Shown here: piece after piece, positions 29,611 to 49,100 of the stretch
Layout of the letters: every line of letters starts with the position of its first letter
Numbering within the stretch: the stretch's first letter is position 1
Assembly (NCBI RefSeq): GCF_027942865.1
Contig: NC_134520.1
Span: 5,963,501-6,027,500 of the forward strand
DNA: 64,000 nt
Reading direction: 5' to 3'
DNA from: Odontesthes bonariensis
Taxonomy: Eukaryota; Chordata; Actinopteri; Atheriniformes; Atherinopsidae
Translations under genes and position numbers: made by a program
Notes under the pieces: generated by a model
Database searches by the model: none
What the model was told of the DNA's origin: nothing
The model's input: the letters and a program-made list of their open reading frames with translations, nothing else

Positions 29611-30345
29611 AAACAATTATTGGATAAATTTTTATGTAAAATTTAGTGCAGATATGTATGTCATGAAAATTAATCCCATTCCATTTTTTGATAACTTGCA
29701 TTTCTCCAGAGCAAAGGGTTTAATGAAAAAGCTTGAATTTGATTTGCTTTTACCTTCACTGACAAAGAATCGTTTGGTTGAAAGGAAATTTAAAAAAAAT
29801 AGCCATGGTCAACTGTGAAAAGATGATGAAATGTGTATTCATGGGGTTTTTGAGGATTGTGATTTAGCATTCACAGCTCGGGATTAGCAGGAAAAGAATG
29901 AAGAATCCACTGTGGATCAAACCTAGGACTTTCACACAATTAGCTTAACTTGTACCCAAGGCACACAGGCTTTTTTTTTTTATCCATGGGCCTGTCACAG
30001 CAATAAATCGTTGTAATGAAGAAAAATAACTGCCCTAAGAGCAGTCGAGGTGAACGTCAAAGTACTTGCACATGCGCATTATGGCAGTAAGCAGTTTCTT
30101 AAGTTTATATCACTGCATACCAAGGCTCTCTTTCATGTCTTGCCTTTGATGCACACGACCTGCATATATTTCCATATTCATGTAAATTAGACTATAAACA
30201 CACCACATGCTTTGGTCTACACATATGAGACAAATTCTGTAACACATGCCTATGAGTGCAATATAACTTCAGAGAAATATTATTTTATATATAAATATAA
30301 TATTTTTTAGCTGTTAACCAAAAAGTTCATCTCTAAAACAAAATA
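29611..30345. other. Intergenic, nothing recognised
   Basis: AT-rich sequence without a recognisable exon, RNA gene or repeat family. Confidence 0.4.
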
Positions 30346-30935
30346 TTTCTAGATTGTACAATGTGCTATTTCATGCTAAAAATGAAAGGACACTGAGTAT
30401 TAAAGAAAAGTGGGAAAAGGAGGCAGCATTGAGGCTTTCTGAGGAAGTATGGGGTGAAATTTGTAGTTTTTAATATTCCTCAACAAACTGTATGGACTGA
30501 AGAGAACACTATTAGAAGAATGTTAGAAGATATTTTAAATCTCCGTATCAAGAAAAAAACAAGAACACAAACTCAAAGACTTGAGAGACAATGTGCCTCT
30601 CTGGAGGCAAACCATTTTCCTGTATTTTAGGGCTGCCCCAAATTGAACCAGTACTGAAGTGGCATTCACAACACAATGCTGTGTTGTGTTCAAAACTCAA
30701 AAAACCCTGAACTTTGAAAATTTGTATCTGGGTCATGTTGTGCGCTTGAAAGTAAAGGGGGACATAAAGCTGCTTTAGGCCCTTCTTGCCGCAAGTAAAA
30801 AAAAAGCCATTACTAGGAAGTGGTTAAATCCAATACCACCTGCAATGGAGGATAGGCAGGGGATCATTCTGGAAATAACAGACCTGCCTTATTCTTTAAG
30901 TTTGTAAAAGTAAAATTTTACAAAATTTGGGGAAA
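30346..30935 (+). mobile_element. Degenerate second L1/Tx1 ORF2 remnant
   Basis: Scattered frames read KEKWEKEAALRLSEEVWGEI (about 30401-30460) and, further on, ITRKWLNPIPPAMED (about 30809-30854). Both correspond to the C-terminal part of L1/Tx1 ORF2, as in the better preserved copy at 27975-29610. Multiple stops and shifts mark it as old. Confidence 0.6.
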
Positions 30936-33890
30936 ATGGATTTGATTTATAAACCCAACCCGAGCAGACTATATGACCCTTCTGAAGCCTAATGCCACCT
31001 TCTTCTTCTTCTTGATGGAAATAATGTAAGCTCTGTCGGTTCAAATTTACAAAGTTCGAATTTTAATGTGAGACAAATGAGGGTGTTTGTGTGTAAATGT
31101 TCTAAATCTGTATATTCAGCGGAGCATATTAGGACATGTTTACAGAGAAGGGAATATGGAGGATTAGACTCCTATTTGTAGACCCATATCCATAAACATT
31201 GGGGGAGGGGACTATGGAAAATACCAATTGTGTATTTCTGTTTTGATGGGTTTTTATGAAAATGCCTTTTCCAAATTTAAAAAAGAGGAAGAAGAAGAGA
31301 AAATGTTATCCCAGATGTTTTAGTGCATGTCATTCAGATTTCGACAATAAAATTAAAGCTGAAATCCCAGTTCCAGCTCAGAGGGCTCTTTCAGTTCTCT
31401 CTAGATGAACTGGAAAGACTTTCGCAATGCCAGCCTGTGATATCAATTAGCACCAACATAAGGTCAAAATCTTTATTTGTCTAACATAGTTTTGGTATTA
31501 CAAAAAACCTGAGAAATTATTCAGATTCTCATAAGCTACAGTGGTAGTACTGTGTAGCAAATCTTAGCATGCTAACACACTACACATGACAAACACATAA
31601 TTGACCTTCGCTTTGACTTCTTTTTTAGCTTGTTAGCATGCTAATTAAAGCCTCACAGAAACGCTAGCATGACTGCTTAGTGTTTATTGTTGAGTCTTCT
31701 TTTTTAAGTCTTGTTTTTAAAATAACAGTTGAAAACATTTTCTGTTATTCCATCACAAAAATATTTAAGGTCTAGAATGTGACGGATATTGTCACCTCTT
31801 CTGGTTATCCCATTTATGTATGCTGCTTTGTATTCTGCTTTTATCTTAATTAGTAAATTATTAGAAATCATCATCAAGTTAAAATAAAATAAGAAAAAAC
31901 GAAAAATTCTGCTCTTATATCTGTGAAATAGATATGGTATCTTAATATAATTAATCTTTCTTTTGAATTACTTTTCTGATCTTTTGAATTTCCCTCACTG
32001 GGGGATGAATAAAGTATTTTTCTATTTCTATTTTTATTTTTCTATTTCTATTTCAGCAGCTCAATGACCACTGTTCAATCCGCAATCCATCAGTACTCCT
32101 TAAGCAACTCACCAGTCACATACACCTGGGCCATAAAGGGTTATAAAAGCCATTCCTGCATGCTAAGGCATGCCTACTAAACTTCCCAGCCTTGCTCACT
32201 CACTCACTGACATACACCTGCTGGTATGTTGCTTTAACTTGGGGATTGTGAAAAGCTCATGACAATCATTCTTTAGATATTATTGCTGATTAGTTGAGAA
32301 AATAATGTGGGTTGCTTTGAGAAGCAGAAGCCAAGGAATTTGTTTTTCACCGAGAAGTGATGATCGTGGGAAATGCTAATACATTTATCAAGATTGGGTA
32401 TTAAAAAAAGAGCCGAAATCAAACATTGATCTTTTTAATTTCAATTATTCGCACTTTGCCTAAATGATTTCTTCCCTTTTGCTAATTTGACAATTATTCA
32501 TAGACACTGTAGATGTCCGTTTTAAGATTCTGACCTTCCCCACTAACTCAGGTGCCGCTGTCTTCATGTAGCTCGGAGATTGTCCTTCTCTGCACGTATT
32601 ATGGTGTTGCTCCAGACACCCATCATTATTGACTCATCTCTTCTTTCTTCTCAGAAAGTGAATCAGTCTGTCAGGGCTAGTTGATTCACTGGAAACCACA
32701 AGAAGACCAGACTGTAACCAGCCAAACAGCCATTCAAGCTTAATGTACAGTATGTTTCATAATAGACACTGTCTTATGCATGGCCTGATTAAAGTCTAGA
32801 CAAAATATTTGTTATTTGGCCCTTTCTGACCTCCTTCACACATGCCAATTTAATCATCTCCCCACACACCCAGAAAGCAACCAGCGGTGTGGAGATTCAA
32901 ACATTGATTGACAGTTAAATGCAACAATTTTAATGAAAATGATAAAGAATATGAGTCTAGGTTTACAAGTTTCTTCGTTTATTATGACAAGGAAGTCAAC
33001 TTCTTCAGACAAGAAATAGCTCTGTGAACTTTGGCTTCACAGAATAATTATGGAGTTATTTTTTCCTGTCATTTTTGTACACAAATAAATCAATATTTAA
33101 GAAATCCATTCTTAGATCAACAGTGACAGTTTTTCAGATTTAGTTTGTGTTAAAGACTTTGCAGACAGAGAAGCATGCTGTAACATATTAACTCAAGAAA
33201 GCAAATTCCTCTGAAATCCCTCTGAAATCCCTCTGAAACCAAATAATGGAAGGTGGAGACAGTGATTATTGTAACTGAGTGGTGCAACCTTCTAAAGATT
33301 CTATGATTAATTATATCAAGACGCCAAATGATGTGAAAAGAGCTTGCGAGAAGAAGATTGTGTGAATGAAAAAGGCATTTGTAGAGAGAAATAAATATCT
33401 TCAAGGTTTCACGCAATACAAATAATCATATTTTAAGTAAACCACACTGTAGCAGTTTTGATGTGTTTGATATTTCATATCCTTCTGTGTGAGCTTGTTG
33501 TTTTACCATTCTGTTTTCAATAAAGGTTCAAATTAAGTTCTGGATTTATTTTTCAGTTGCAGTTAAGCTTTATTTATTCACCCACTTTTGAATAATATCA
33601 TCACATAAAAGCTCCATCAAACAAGTAATTCCGGCTGAAATGTAAAACTCAGCTAGCGCCCTCACTGGACACAGGAGTCAGCTCCTGCCTGTCACAGATG
33701 TCCTTTTAAAGTCTCAATTTTTTGGCTTGCTTGTGTAAAGAACAAGTTATGATTTCCTTGAATGAAATAGGTCCAAGAATGTGAACACCCAGTTTTAATT
33801 TTTTAGCTCACATGTAGTTTGATTCGCTGTGAAGACAACTTATGCAGTCAAAAATTTTGGGCCAGACACAATTTTGTGTTTTGGCCTGTA
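30936..33890. other. Intergenic, one short LINE tail only
   Basis: At about 31984-32052 GAATTTCCCTCACTGGGGGA, then ATGAATAAAGTA and a TTTCTA tract, form a recognisable fish LINE 3' tail. The remainder shows no gene. Confidence 0.45.
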
Positions 33891-33902
33891 TAGAAGGCAA
33901 AT

Positions 33903-34035
33903 GAACATCCATCCATCTACTGTACCCACTTTATCCTGCTTAGTGTTGCATGGGGCCCCAGCTGACAGTGGGTGAGTGGTGGGGTACACCTGAGACAGGT
34001 GGACAGTCCATCACTTGACCAACACAGAGACGTCA
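33903..34035 (-). repeat. LINE 3' tail with (ATCC)n end, inverted orientation
   Basis: CATCCATCCATCTACTGTAC, then CCCCAGCTGACAGTGGGTGA and GGTGGACAGTCCATCAC, match in reverse the copy at 36425-36622. This is a very common fish LINE tail ending in a GGAT tract. Confidence 0.7.
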
Positions 34036-35885
34036 CATATGAGGTCTCAAATTCAAAACTACTGCAAACTTAGAATTACTAATGAACTTAATATGCATTT
34101 CTCTTGACTTTGGTAGGAAAATAGATTACATGGAGAGAAAACCATGCACAGGCACAGGAAAACTGTGAAAACTCCACACAGAAAAGCTGAAGCCATCGGA
34201 AAGACTTGAACCAGGAAGCATCTTGGTTTGAAACAAATGTGCTGCACCACTTTCCCACAATGTTGAACTATTCTTTTAAATTGTTAATAATAATTTAAAT
34301 TGTAAACTTAATAATTAACGGTTCTAACTTGATGACATTTACTACCAACCATATTATCTCATAAGAAAAGGGTGAGAGGTGGGTGTGTTAGAGGTGAGGC
34401 AGAGAAGCAAAACAGGTGTGGTGCTCTTCCAGCTGCTAAACCACTGTCTACGCCTAAAGCAAAACACCTTCATACCTTTTGCCTTACTAGCCACACAATG
34501 TCACAATTGAATCAGATCTGGAGTTTAGTGCAAATAGCCTTTTATGTATGCTTTGAATCTTCTAAGTAACAGCCCTAAAATTAGAAGACTTTGCCCTGAT
34601 TTATGTGGAAAAGTTAGGGGGTGGGGGAACATTCCATGACTGCTGTAGACAGGAAGTTTTGGGATCTCCATGGAAATTAAGGCAAAACACAGAGCACAGT
34701 TATTTTTCCAAGCATTTTACACAGGCTTTTAGTATAAATTATGATTAAAATGAGTCATATGATTTGTTACTGTCTCCTGTATATATGCCAGACACATTGA
34801 TTGCATCTCACATTATGATCCAAATAGTGCACTACTTTCATTTAATTTCTTACTTAACTGTATGTGTATGGAATATGGAATTGTGGAGAAAATGCAAAAA
34901 TCAAAACAAAGCAAAATGTTTTATTTCACATCATTAGTTAACTGACCATAAATCCTTGATTCACATGACTGATGTGGTAAAGTCAGAACCCTCACACTTG
35001 ACAGGGGTCAAAAGTGATCAAAACATAATGATGATAAATGCATTAGAGCTGACAGGAGTCACAGTAATTTAAGCAAATGTCCAGATGTGTGTGGAATGCA
35101 AGCACGTTTATTGAATTTTTCTTCAACTTGGCTGGATGACGACGAGTTTCGGACCCTTGAGATTCCTTCAGGAATGAACCCCTTATTGTGCAGCAGTTCA
35201 AACTTGGCAGTGTCTGGAGTCACGTAACCTTTTCCCTTCAGGGACCCACACAGTTAGGTGGGGGCTTTTGTCTTACATGTACTGACTTCAGAGGCAGGAG
35301 GAAATATCTGAAATGTGATCTGTGTGAACACAGATGGGACCAAAATAATGGTATATCACAGACACCATGGTGTCATATGTGTCCCAGCTGAAAATGGTAT
35401 TCAACAGATACAGATTTATTACTGCTGCTTTTCTCAGCTTAGAAAAGTGGCACTTGGCTAAAAGAAAAGGCAGCCAAAGGAAAATGTGTGGTATCTGTGG
35501 AATGTCATTCCAAGCTCACTAGGGTAACAAGGAAGGGAAAAATATTTACTTAAAAAGCCAAAGATTACATATGGAGTTTTGCATGTCAAAGCAGCTTGGA
35601 AATACATAAGAATGCACATACCAAGAAGAAACTCTGACTTCCAAATAGACAATAAGATCATACTGTATTAGTGCAGTCCTCATGGGCTGAAGGTAAACAT
35701 CATAAAGATACTCAGATTAAGAGAAAACACAAGACTTTTTTGGGGCATGCACTTGATATACACGCCTTAAAGGTATCCACCTCTGGATTCTTCTGAAACA
35801 GACACAATACGATCTATTGGACATGAATAGATCACCTGTCAACCAAGCATAGCAAAGAAAGACTGGGCTGGATCAGAACTGAGAA
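34036..35885. other. Intergenic, nothing recognised
   Basis: Several short open frames are present, but none has motifs, splice context or family resemblance that I can support. Confidence 0.4.
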
Positions 35886-35887
35886 CT

Positions 35888-36121
35888 GGGGCGCATGTAG
35901 CTCAGGAGTAAGAGAGGTCATCTGCCAAGTGAAAAGTCAGTGGTTTGATTCCCAGCTTCCCTTGACCACATTCACTGGTGTGTGATTGTATGTGATCGAG
36001 AAAAAGCACCGAGTTGCCTGTAACACTGTATAGACAGCTGTAAAAGTGTGTGCGTGAGTGTGTGTGCATGGGTGAATGTGACTTTAGTGTAAAAGCCCTT
36101 TGAGTCGTCAACACGACTAGA
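35888..36121 (+). repeat. tRNA-derived SINE
   Basis: The head, GTAGCTCAGGAGTAAGAG, resembles a tRNA A box. GGTTTGATTCC (35942-35952) resembles a B box, the RNA polymerase III internal promoter. The body includes a GTGTGTGCATGGGTGAATGT stretch and CCCTTTGAGTCGTCAACACG, typical of a fish SINE family. The tRNA-like part cannot fold as a proper tRNA, so it is not a functional tRNA gene. Confidence 0.75.
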
Positions 36122-36424
36122 AAGAGCAAAAAATAACAGAATACCAGCACTCAATGGAGGTGAGGTCCCCCTTTATACTCAAATACTCTGCATCAGTGAG
36201 TGCTGGTATTCTTTTTTTGTATATATTATTCCTTCCACAGTGATGTGTGGTGAGAAAACAAAGAGTCAGCATCAGTCACATCAGCTAACAAGATTTGTCT
36301 GGGTTGTTTGGAAATAGATGAATCATTTAATAGAAAAAACTGATACAGTTGTGGGCTCTGTAACGTTTAGCAGATCATTTTAAAGTGATATCATACAAAA
36401 AATATGCTACTGGTTAGCAAATTG

Positions 36425-36622
36425 TCTCTTAAATTGTCCTTAGGAGTGAGTGTGAGCGTGTATGGTTGTTTGTCTCGTTTGTCTCTGTGTGGCCCTGTGA
36501 TGGACAGGCGGCCTGTCCAGGGTGTACCCTGCCTCTGGCCCATTGACCGCTGGGATAGGCTCCAGGCCCCTGCGATCCGACCGACGGATTCAGCGGTATA
36601 GAAAATGGATGGATGGATGGTT
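36425..36622 (+). repeat. LINE 3' tail with (GGAT)n end
   Basis: CTGTGATGGACAGGCGGCCT, then TGTCCAGGGTGTACCCTGCC and CAGCGGTATAGAAAATGGAT, followed by GGAT repeats. This is a common fish LINE 3' end. Open frames on both strands here are shadows of the repeat. Confidence 0.78.
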
Positions 36623-37660
36623 AGCAAATCCCACATCGGAAATGGTCTGGACAAATTTTTATGGGATGTAATTCTTCGACTGCTAAATTCTTCCCTATGT
36701 TTGCTTGCCACTGCAATTTTCCTGGAGGACGTAGTGTGGCAATCCCACATAACCAACACCTGTCTGCAATAAAAATGAAACAAGTTTAAGAGTGAAAGTG
36801 AACCAACGATATAAAACCAAACAAGAAGCTGAAGGATTATAAAACAGGGCAAGGAAATAAAACTCATCACTGTAAGAAACTAATTTTGCATTTCCTCACT
36901 AAAAGCTATTGACTTCCCTTCAATTTGTAAAATGTCTGTTACAATGGCCATGGTCTATTGTGCATTTTGTAACCCAAATGATAAACACCCATGTCATTGT
37001 TGAATTATATTTCAAAAGACTGAATCATCTAGAGTGTGGAGTGTTTGTGTAAATTCAAACCTGGGATTTTACTTAACAATAATGGTTTGTGGAGTGCAAA
37101 CCAAATTCAATGGGTCATTGATCCTCCACCATGAATTCAAGTACACCACAACATCCTCATTTAGAAATTTCTGACAGAAATCCAAATTTTATAATTACTG
37201 ATAGATTGTGAATAAACTATACCTTTTAAAATGAAAAATAAAGCATTCCAACATAGGCTATATTTAAACAAAGGCAGAATATTAGCGGACACAGTATTGT
37301 AGCTGGTGTTATTAGTAACTTGTAGCAGCTAATTTGAGCTAACGTTAGCAAAGTCTAGGGGGACTGTGTAGCTAATGTTACTCAGTCAGCTAAGTTGTTT
37401 GTTTCTTTTGTGGCTTTTTGGTCATTTCTCTTCTCGCTTTAAAATCTCTTTGAGTTCTAACACTCAACATTCACTGAAAAGTGTATTGAATGAATTTATG
37501 AGTGTGAAGTTTTGGTCAATTTTTTAACTTTAACTGACAAGTTTCAGTGATCCCTGCAAGTGGTTGTCAAAGTTTACGTCAAAGAATGTAGTTTTTGTAT
37601 TCCATTTTCAATTAATATATAAACCTACCTCAGTAAGAGTGCAGAAAATTAAAACAGAAA
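36623..37660. other. Intergenic between repeats and the amotl2 3' end
   Basis: No feature was recognised. The stretch abuts the inferred 3' end of amotl2. Confidence 0.35.
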
Positions 37661-37664
37661 ACTT

Positions 37665-39411
37665 TTTGCCCGACATATATTAAGAATTTTAATGCATTAT
37701 TGTGACATTACAAGGCATACAATGCTTCCTTTATAAAAGTTCACAGCAACATCAAATTAGGTCAACCAGCTGAAGCAAGGCACCTTAACAGAGCCTCTTG
37801 TATTTGTCATCAGTTATAACTTAAACATAGAGTACATCTTTGGCACCAGAAACAAAACAATTACTCATTTATAAAATAAATGAAAAATAAACAAACAAAA
37901 TATATTAACTTCTCTCACTTCAAATAGCCATTCATTTCAACAACATTCCAAATTAAACGAATGACAGTAACTCAAACTAAAATGTGGCATTGACCAGCAG
38001 ATGCCCTTTGATAGGAAATATGATGAACAAGCTTGAAGGGGAAAACCAGTTAAATGTGAGCTTTCACATGCTATATCACTTCAGACAAAACTTCTATTGA
38101 TACATGTTTTTAACATAACAAAACATTAGTGATAAAACTGAATGATAACTGGATGATAGAGCATGAGCTTCCTTGGAAATCCACTCATGTCAAATTGTAG
38201 TGGCAAAGCAGAGCAGAGCAAATTCCAGTTAAATACAAAGCACATTCCTTGAAAACAGTAGTCTACATTCAGCAGTGTTCAGTAATCCTACATTAAGCAG
38301 GGTGAAATAAATAGAAATTTCCATGTTAAGTATATAGTCTACTCAGCAATGTGAGATGCTTGAGCAATGGAGAAAACACAGCTGAATATAAGAAAACAAA
38401 TAGTCCAGCAAATGCAGGCCAATTATAGTTTATAATTTCTATGCTTATGGTAGAACCAGCTACCATGGCTCAGAAGAAATAACCAGTCCAAGAAAAGGAA
38501 TCATGTGGAGAATGCGGGCCATTTTAACAAGGCCGAGGGGTCAGACTTTAGATAGCCTTTTTCTTTAACTGGAGCACTGGAGGAATGTGAAAAGATTAGC
38601 TCCAGTGTGTCATCGGAGGGGAGTGAAATGTTGGGCAGTCGCCATTTGGGGCCCCCGAACATTAACCCGGGATCTGGAAAATTGGACCCCAGTGAAACGC
38701 TGTCAATCCTCGCAGGCTTTTTTGAGACAGAAATGAGCAGGCGTTCTGCAAGCTCCACATTCAAGGGAAGTTTCCAAATCCTCAACTGAGTCGTGAGCAA
38801 GGGGCCTCAAATGTATTTTAAAGAGAGGAACAACTGTTAATCTAAGTTTGAGCTGTCTTGTGAAACAGAACAATCCTCAAATATGGCATTAAAACACAGA
38901 GCATGCTTATTCTGACTATCATTATAAATATTCCCATTACTTTTAAAGGGTATGGTTTAGGGATGCTACAGTATATTCAAGATAAACCAAACAAAAAGCA
39001 GACTAATCATGTTGGTATACCCAAAAAAAGTGAGTCATTTGTGTATAATTTAAAAAGTGGACCACACTAACATGAGTCACCCCTCAAACAGAAAAAGTCA
39101 CATCACTACATGAGCAGCTTTTACAAGTCCAAATACAATTCATGACTAATAAGAAATAACATGCACCATCAGCAGCCCAGTTCCTGTCATATTGTAAAAT
39201 ACTGTCCAGGTACCTTGAAGAATTCCCACTGTCCATTTATGAAATGTGCAGAAAAAGTTGAAGGATAGCTCAGATCTTCAAATCAAACCAAGCCACACAC
39301 TCGACTCTATGCGTTGTTTTAAGCCAGACGTTGTTAGAGGTCTTTAACATCAGCAAAGGTTTCTTTCAGTGGTGGTTGTCCCAAATCAGCCATCTGAGCT
39401 ACAGTGAGAGC
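37665..39411 (-). other. amotl2: Probable amotl2 3' UTR
   Basis: Downstream of the stop codon at 39412-39414 there is no further coding potential. An ATTAAA polyadenylation-type signal on the minus strand near 37689 would give a 3' UTR of about 1.7 kb. The end point is inferred. Confidence 0.45.
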
Positions 39412-45210
<5,799 letters not shown>

Positions 45211-46129
45211 TTAAGTGTAAAATAAAAACAAAACAAACCTTGATGTGGTGGTGTGGGAACGTCACAAATTACAAGTCTGCAAAGAAAACAAGATTGTTTA
45301 TCAATCAAACACATTTGTGTTAAATTTAATCTGATAAAGCTCAGAGCTGCTGACAAATTCCTCACTATTACAGTTTATCACCTCTTACTATTATCACTAT
45401 TGCACAACACTTTTTGCGGTAAGTGTTTGAGCTGTTGCTGGAAATACCCTTGAAATGATTTCACTACAGATGCAGTTTTATTGCCCACACACTTATGTGT
45501 AACCTTTTCCAGTCAGAAAGGTGTAACACTCAACAGACGCGCACGTGCACTTGCTCAACAATAAACACACGTTCCACAAGTTTAACATGAATCACAACAT
45601 ATTGCCCAAAATATGCTGGAAATAAAAATTACAATCTTGAAGCAATCCGAGAATATATTAGTTAAATTTAATCAAAATGGGGATAAAAAAATGTATCAGT
45701 GGAAATCAAGATTTATGCCAGTTGAAATACCCATTTACAATAACCAAATACAAGCGTAGCACAAGCGCTCCACCAGGCTTCAACTTTAAAACATAAGTCA
45801 ATAACTCACACATGCATTTAAACTGCGCCATACGGGAAGCCAATGGCACCTCGGGTCATATGGCATCCACATTACAAACCGTCCGGAATGTTATCTCGTA
45901 CATATTACAATTAAAAACTTACCACTTTCAAGTGTCATTACACGGCGAGGCGTGTAGCGCGATCTCCTTTAAATATTCCGCGTTTATTAGAAAAATATCA
46001 GCTCGTTTCTAGAGCTTGTTTCCTCCATGAACATGTGCGCGCGCGCCGACGGGCAGCAGCAACAAAACTGAGCGGAGCAGAGCAGCGAGCCGCTAATAAA
46101 TAACTGAGAGGCGATTGTTCGCTGAGGCT

Positions 46130-46144
46130 GGAATGAGTGGAATG
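46130..46144. promoter_or_regulatory. amotl2: Tandem TEAD-type site upstream of amotl2
   Basis: GGAATGAGTGGAATG is two direct copies of the GGAATG core with a 3-base spacer. It lies about 0.9 kb 5' of the start codon, next to a GC-rich stretch (46028-46110) that probably holds the transcription start. A third GGAATG is at 45885-45890. AMOTL2 is an established YAP/TAZ-TEAD target in vertebrates; use of this site is inferred. Confidence 0.55.
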
Positions 46145-46145
46145 T

Positions 46146-49100
46146 AAAGGCTCCGAGTCCCTGTGGGATCAAAAGCAGGAGCATAGGGGAGGAGGCGGAG
46201 GAGGAGGAAGAGCAGGGGAGAGGGCAAGAGGGGGCGGGGTTAAACCCCTAAAATTGGTTTCACAGCAGCAGCACTACCGCAGCTGGCTGCTTGTGTCATG
46301 TAAAAGAGCTGTTTTTGTTATTGTGTCGTTTTAGGAATTTGAAGTCGTCGAAGTTTCTTCGGTTCATACAGTTTTATAGAGAGGCAAAACAGGGTTGTTT
46401 TTGTGAGACTGCAGAGGATTAAAAAAAAAAAAGATCATAAAGTGCAGTAAAACTTTACGACCTCAGTGCTATAAAATCTTTACAGAAATATTTCAAGAAT
46501 GAGGTATGCGTTAGACTTGTAGGGTTTGTGTGTACAACAAAAAAAACCCCCACAGAGTTCACGTTCAAACGTGAGCGTTTGTAAAACAAAATTTAAGTTT
46601 GACACGATCTAAAGTTCTTATCATAAAATATGGTAGTTTCTGTTTATTCTCAATCTTAGATGCAGAGTTTTTAGTCAATACAATGTCAATAAATCATGAT
46701 AAATTCTCATTATCGTTTTCCAGGTTATGTAGCCTGTTTTTTTTTTTTACAAAAATGTTAAAAACTCCTTTATAGAGTTTATGCAGCACATCTTAACGTA
46801 TGAGAAGTTCTGTGCTATGCCTGCTTGATAAATTGATAACTGATGGTTATATTAGATGGATCAATAAGGAAATACAATTGTCAAAAATGATAAAAATGTA
46901 ATGTATTGAGAGCTGGATTTTGCGTCATGATAGAAACAATAAACAAACTTAAAAACATATTCCATTATAACCACCACACTAAGGTATTGATGAAAAAAAG
47001 CATCATACAGTTGAGAGATGGACCTTTCTTTAACAGTCTTTTGTTTGTCTGGCCATGGTAAATGTTTAAGCTGTGGCCCGTGCCATATAATTGCAGAGTG
47101 TGTGTCTGTGTGTGTGGACACGGTGGGAGAGGGGGTGGGTGCGAGGCATGTTGCCTGCCAGCTGTCCGTGGACTCAAATCCCAGTCCCCTCCTTTAATAA
47201 GAGCTCTAAGAGATGCATTGTTCTCCCCAAAAAAGCAGACATGACGGGGCAGCCCTGCCATCTGCTGTTCTCCCCTCCACCACTAACATCAGTGCTTCAT
47301 TCACAACCACAACCATACATGTAGATGTAGACACTGGGATCAGCTGGTGGTGGGGGTTGGGTCTTGGTATTGAGTGAACCCTTTTTCTTTGCATGAAAAT
47401 CATCATCCCAATGTGGTGGCTTAACGTTGTGGGGGATGAACAAGTCTCCACTTGTTAATGTAGTGCAGTCTGTAAAAACAGTAGGCTACTTTATCTCAAA
47501 CATTCACAGGTGAATGTGTTGATTTGCATGGCAGTTAAAGTCCAACAGTTGCTTAAGAATGCTGAACAACTGATAACAATCAATTCAGTTTTACCATGTT
47601 ATCATTAAACTGGGTTGTCAAGATAAGGAAAGGTTTATAACACCACTGTGTTGTTGCTGTTTTATCATATAGTTTCATATCAGCATCACATCAGCGGAAT
47701 ATAATTTTAAACCCCATAACTAGAAAAGTTAACTGTTCCAGAACAGCATGACTTGTATATTCTATTAATCTTTTCTTTGTTTGTTTGCTGCTCTTCCAAC
47801 TTTTTACTGCTGGCAACAAGATTGGTCAGTGGGGAAAATGAAAACCATTTCCTTTGTACTTGTGTCTGTTAAATAATGTTTCAAACTAATCAACAAATAA
47901 TTGATTAAAGTTTCTGTTTCTGTTTTCTAGAAATGTGGCTTGTAAGTTAGAGCCCAGAGGTTTGGTTAGCCTAGCTTAACACAAAGCGGAAACATGGAAA
48001 AATGGCTAGCATGGCTCTGGGCCGAGGTTAAAAATTTTTTATGGCAGTGCTTTCCTTTTGAACTTGGAAGTTGGAATTTTTGAGCTTCCAGTAGGAACAA
48101 CCAACTGGAATTACCTCTGAAGTCAAATTTCCGACTTGGAGGAATCTCTCCAGTCCCGACCTTGAAATCGAACATGGCTGTCCCTGTTTATTAGCATTTC
48201 TGTCAGTTTGCGTCTCAGTCACACACAGTATCTTGTGTACCTCTTTCAGTAAATATATTGCTATGGTGTTTATAAGTGCAAAATACAGTGTCATGCATTG
48301 TTGTCAACTTCTGATCACGACAAGCAGCAAATCACACAACTTTCTGATTTGAACTTGAACTTGAATATGGTCAGCTCTGGTGTGGCATCATTCCATGCTC
48401 TAAGTTTCAATTACCAAGGCAGATGGAACGCAAGGACAATTCAAGGTTCCAAAATCCCTTAGTATGGACTTCAGATGAAAACATACAAATGGTTTTATGT
48501 ATATAACATTAATAGTGTGCTTCAGTTTGCTATATAGACACATCCCACATACCTTAAACAAGGGTAGCCTATGTGTAACAAAACTTTGACAAGCTCCTCA
48601 CACAAAGGGTGACACTACGACCGCAATAAGAGGAACTTTTTGCTTGTCATTAAAGGCATGCATTCTTTATCTATCAGGAAAAAAAGTAGTTAACTAGAAT
48701 AGGACTGATGGGGGGATATAGTAATCTACACTGGTGCAAGAGATTTGGCTTTTAACTGTACTTTGTCTATAAAACCTTTTTTTATTACAAAGAGACTGGG
48801 CTATAATTACCTGTGTGCTCTCAAACAGCAAGCGTGTTGTAATCACTCAGAGGAGTGATTACAACGTTGATGTCTAGAGTAACGTGTTCCCTTGTGGTCA
48901 GTGGCGGTCTGACACTGATTTACGCCCCGGGCGAAACCCGGTGCTGTTGTCCCTGCTAGATTTGATGTAGTCTACAATCAAAATAGTCATTCTCACCGCA
49001 CTGTGAAACTTCAAAGAGATCAAATCAACAACATTCATCACACACCAGTGCTGCTTTATTATTCAGTATTCTTTGATTAACCTTGTGTAGCAATTCTGTT

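Noticed and set aside
27994..30935. Two LINE remnants as one continuous element
   Set aside because: The first has a proper 3' end near 29600, and the second repeats the same C-terminal region, so they are separate insertions.
35888..35965. tRNA gene
   Set aside because: A- and B-box-like motifs are present, but the arms do not pair into a cloverleaf and SINE body sequence follows; it is a SINE head.
36391..36870. 159-codon minus-strand frame
   Set aside because: It crosses a common LINE 3' tail, and there is no recognisable domain.
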